From Paramacrobiotus richtersi (taxonomy: Eukaryota > Tardigrada > Eutardigrada > Parachela > Macrobiotidae): a stretch of 21,798 nucleotides of DNA. Location: assembly GCA_034698045.1 (NCBI GenBank), contig JAQGAU010001055.1, positions 1 to 21,798 of the forward strand, written 5' to 3'. The notes under the pieces were generated by a model. The model had not been told where the DNA came from, searched no databases, and saw nothing but the letters and a program-made list of their open reading frames with translations. Below are positions 21,001-21,798 of the stretch, piece by piece. Position 1 is the stretch's first letter; each line of letters begins with the position of its first letter. The translations under genes were made by a program, and so were the position numbers.

Positions 21001-21798
21001 TTCATGCACGGCTACCGCACTGTTTGCTTTGGTTTGAGAGAATCTCTGAGCCACTACACTACATCGTATCACAATCTAACGTCATTCGCAGAACAGAGCA
21101 TTTATCTATGCAATATAAACCGTCAAGCTTAAACATGAGTTTGGTAGACAATTTGCACCATATTTTCTATCCGAAAACGTAGCTTTAGATTCCTACCGAT
21201 AGGTTTATTACCTACAATATAGTAAACATATTTTCAGCATCGACACAATAATTTCGACGACACAGTGTCACACAAAGACTTTCAAAGACAAACAGACAAA
21301 GTAATAGAAGTTTTATACAACAGACACTTTTTAAAATAAAGCACCCGCGGTGGACTCTTCCAGCATCCGGAACACTTGTATGCTGAATATTAAAGTATTT
21401 TCAGAGAACACACTTACCGAATCCAAGGGAAAATGGCAATTTCCATTCTCCAGACTCCCCTGCGGGAAACTCTCCAGAATCTCCCCCGGTTCCTCCTCCC
21501 CTACTCCCGCCCCCATCCTCCCCTCATCCAACCGAAACAACGACGAACTGGCATCCCGTACCCGGGCACAGAACATGGGCATCGATTCCAGATACATCGG
21601 CGGAGCCACGGGACTAAACACGGCCTCGGGAGAGAACGGGATAATCGAGCTGTCAAGGACATCCAAGGACGGCGTCCTCGGCTCCGTCGAGGAAACCTCC
21701 GTCTCCTCCGCCGAGAACATGGTGTTAATCAGGTGTACCGATTGAGAAATCAGTCCGGAAGCGGGCAGGATGGTCAGGGTGGACGCGGGAGGGGAAAA
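18028..21798 (-). CDS. CS (p23/Hsp20-like) domain protein, C-terminal part of a larger gene (partial)
   Basis: Five minus-strand exons, 21798-21418, 20735-20290, 19735-19524, 18758-18515 and 18436-18028 (stop TGA), join in phases 0, 2, 1 and 2 with no stop, giving 563 residues. The first exon is open through the window edge, so the N-terminus is missing. A CS domain spans exons 2-3: it starts PRFQWFQGKGLVKIHVLIKN, continues through EYHLPLRLTHRVHPEPEFL, and closes with SRIEVHYRKIKPYTEWTCLW. The splice restores this last strand exactly. After it come an acidic stretch (DSDEVDEEDEDED), a Pro-rich linker and a hydrophobic, helical C-terminal domain of about 130 residues that I do not recognise. 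CS domains bind Hsp90 or scaffold complexes. Among large proteins with a CS domain near the C-terminus is the TDRD12/Yb piRNA family, a candidate only. It converges on the HP1-like paralog. Confidence 0.65.
18759..19523 (-). other. Intron of the CS-domain gene (exons 3-4)
   Basis: The donor AACG|GTACGT is good; the acceptor CCATAG|GA is weaker but restores phase 1. It includes the repeat TATAAGTACTGTACTG at 18792-18807. No gene is seen. Confidence 0.5.
19736..20289 (-). other. Intron of the CS-domain gene, within the CS domain
   Basis: CTACG|GTAAGG to GTTGGTAG|A, phase 2; it splits the CS domain just before its final strand. Plus-strand frames over this interval (19689-20016) overlap coding sequence antisense and are treated as chance. 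Confidence 0.65.
20736..21417 (-). other. Intron of the CS-domain gene (exons 1-2)
   Basis: TCG|GTAAGT to TTTTTTCTACCAG|ATC, phase 0, with strong sites at both ends. AT-rich; no gene is seen inside. Confidence 0.65.

Overview
The window looks like a gene-sparse piece of an animal nuclear genome. The genes have GT-AG introns of about 80 to 1,100 bases in all three phases, long AT-rich spacers, and protein families that are metazoan: DC-STAMP/RING gamete-fusion proteins and HP1-like chromatin proteins. I cannot name the species; a protostome invertebrate is the best guess. I see no mobile element, CRISPR array, tRNA or rRNA that I can support.

Layout. (1) At the left edge a plus-strand exon (192-322) encodes a membrane helix and then a stop, probably the end of a gene that begins outside the window. 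(2) From about 1,340 to 9,530 lie two tandem minus-strand copies of a DCST1/DCST2-like gene (related to Drosophila sneaky and C. elegans SPE-42/SPE-49). Each has two exons: a 414/411-base first exon with four hydrophobic stretches, and a 1.55/1.57-kb second exon with the DC-STAMP domain and a C-terminal eight-cysteine RING-like finger. The duplication covers the gene, its 3' flank and about 0.5 kb of 5' flank. (3) From 9,530 to 12,043 there is no gene I can support, only a perfect 20-base palindrome and weak exon candidates. (4) At 12,044-14,911 a four-exon plus-strand gene encodes a 357-residue HP1-like protein, with a badly worn chromodomain, an acidic hinge and a chromo-shadow-like end. (5) At about 17,238-17,961 lies a truncated paralog of it. 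This copy carries a canonical AT-hook, has lost nearly all of the chromo-shadow exon, and reads into the former intron for a new tail. (6) From 18,028 to the right edge the minus strand holds the last five exons (563 residues) of a large protein with a CS (p23/Hsp20-like) domain. It runs convergently into the HP1-like paralog.

The splice models were built by hand from GT/AG sites. The reading phases close exactly in the two DCST-like genes, the HP1-like gene and the CS-domain gene. The strongest lead is the pair of HP1-like genes: fast-diverging chromatin proteins sharing an undescribed acidic motif, one of which has lost its dimerisation domain. Gamete-fusion, HP1-like and CS-domain proteins together would fit a germline neighbourhood, but that is inference only.
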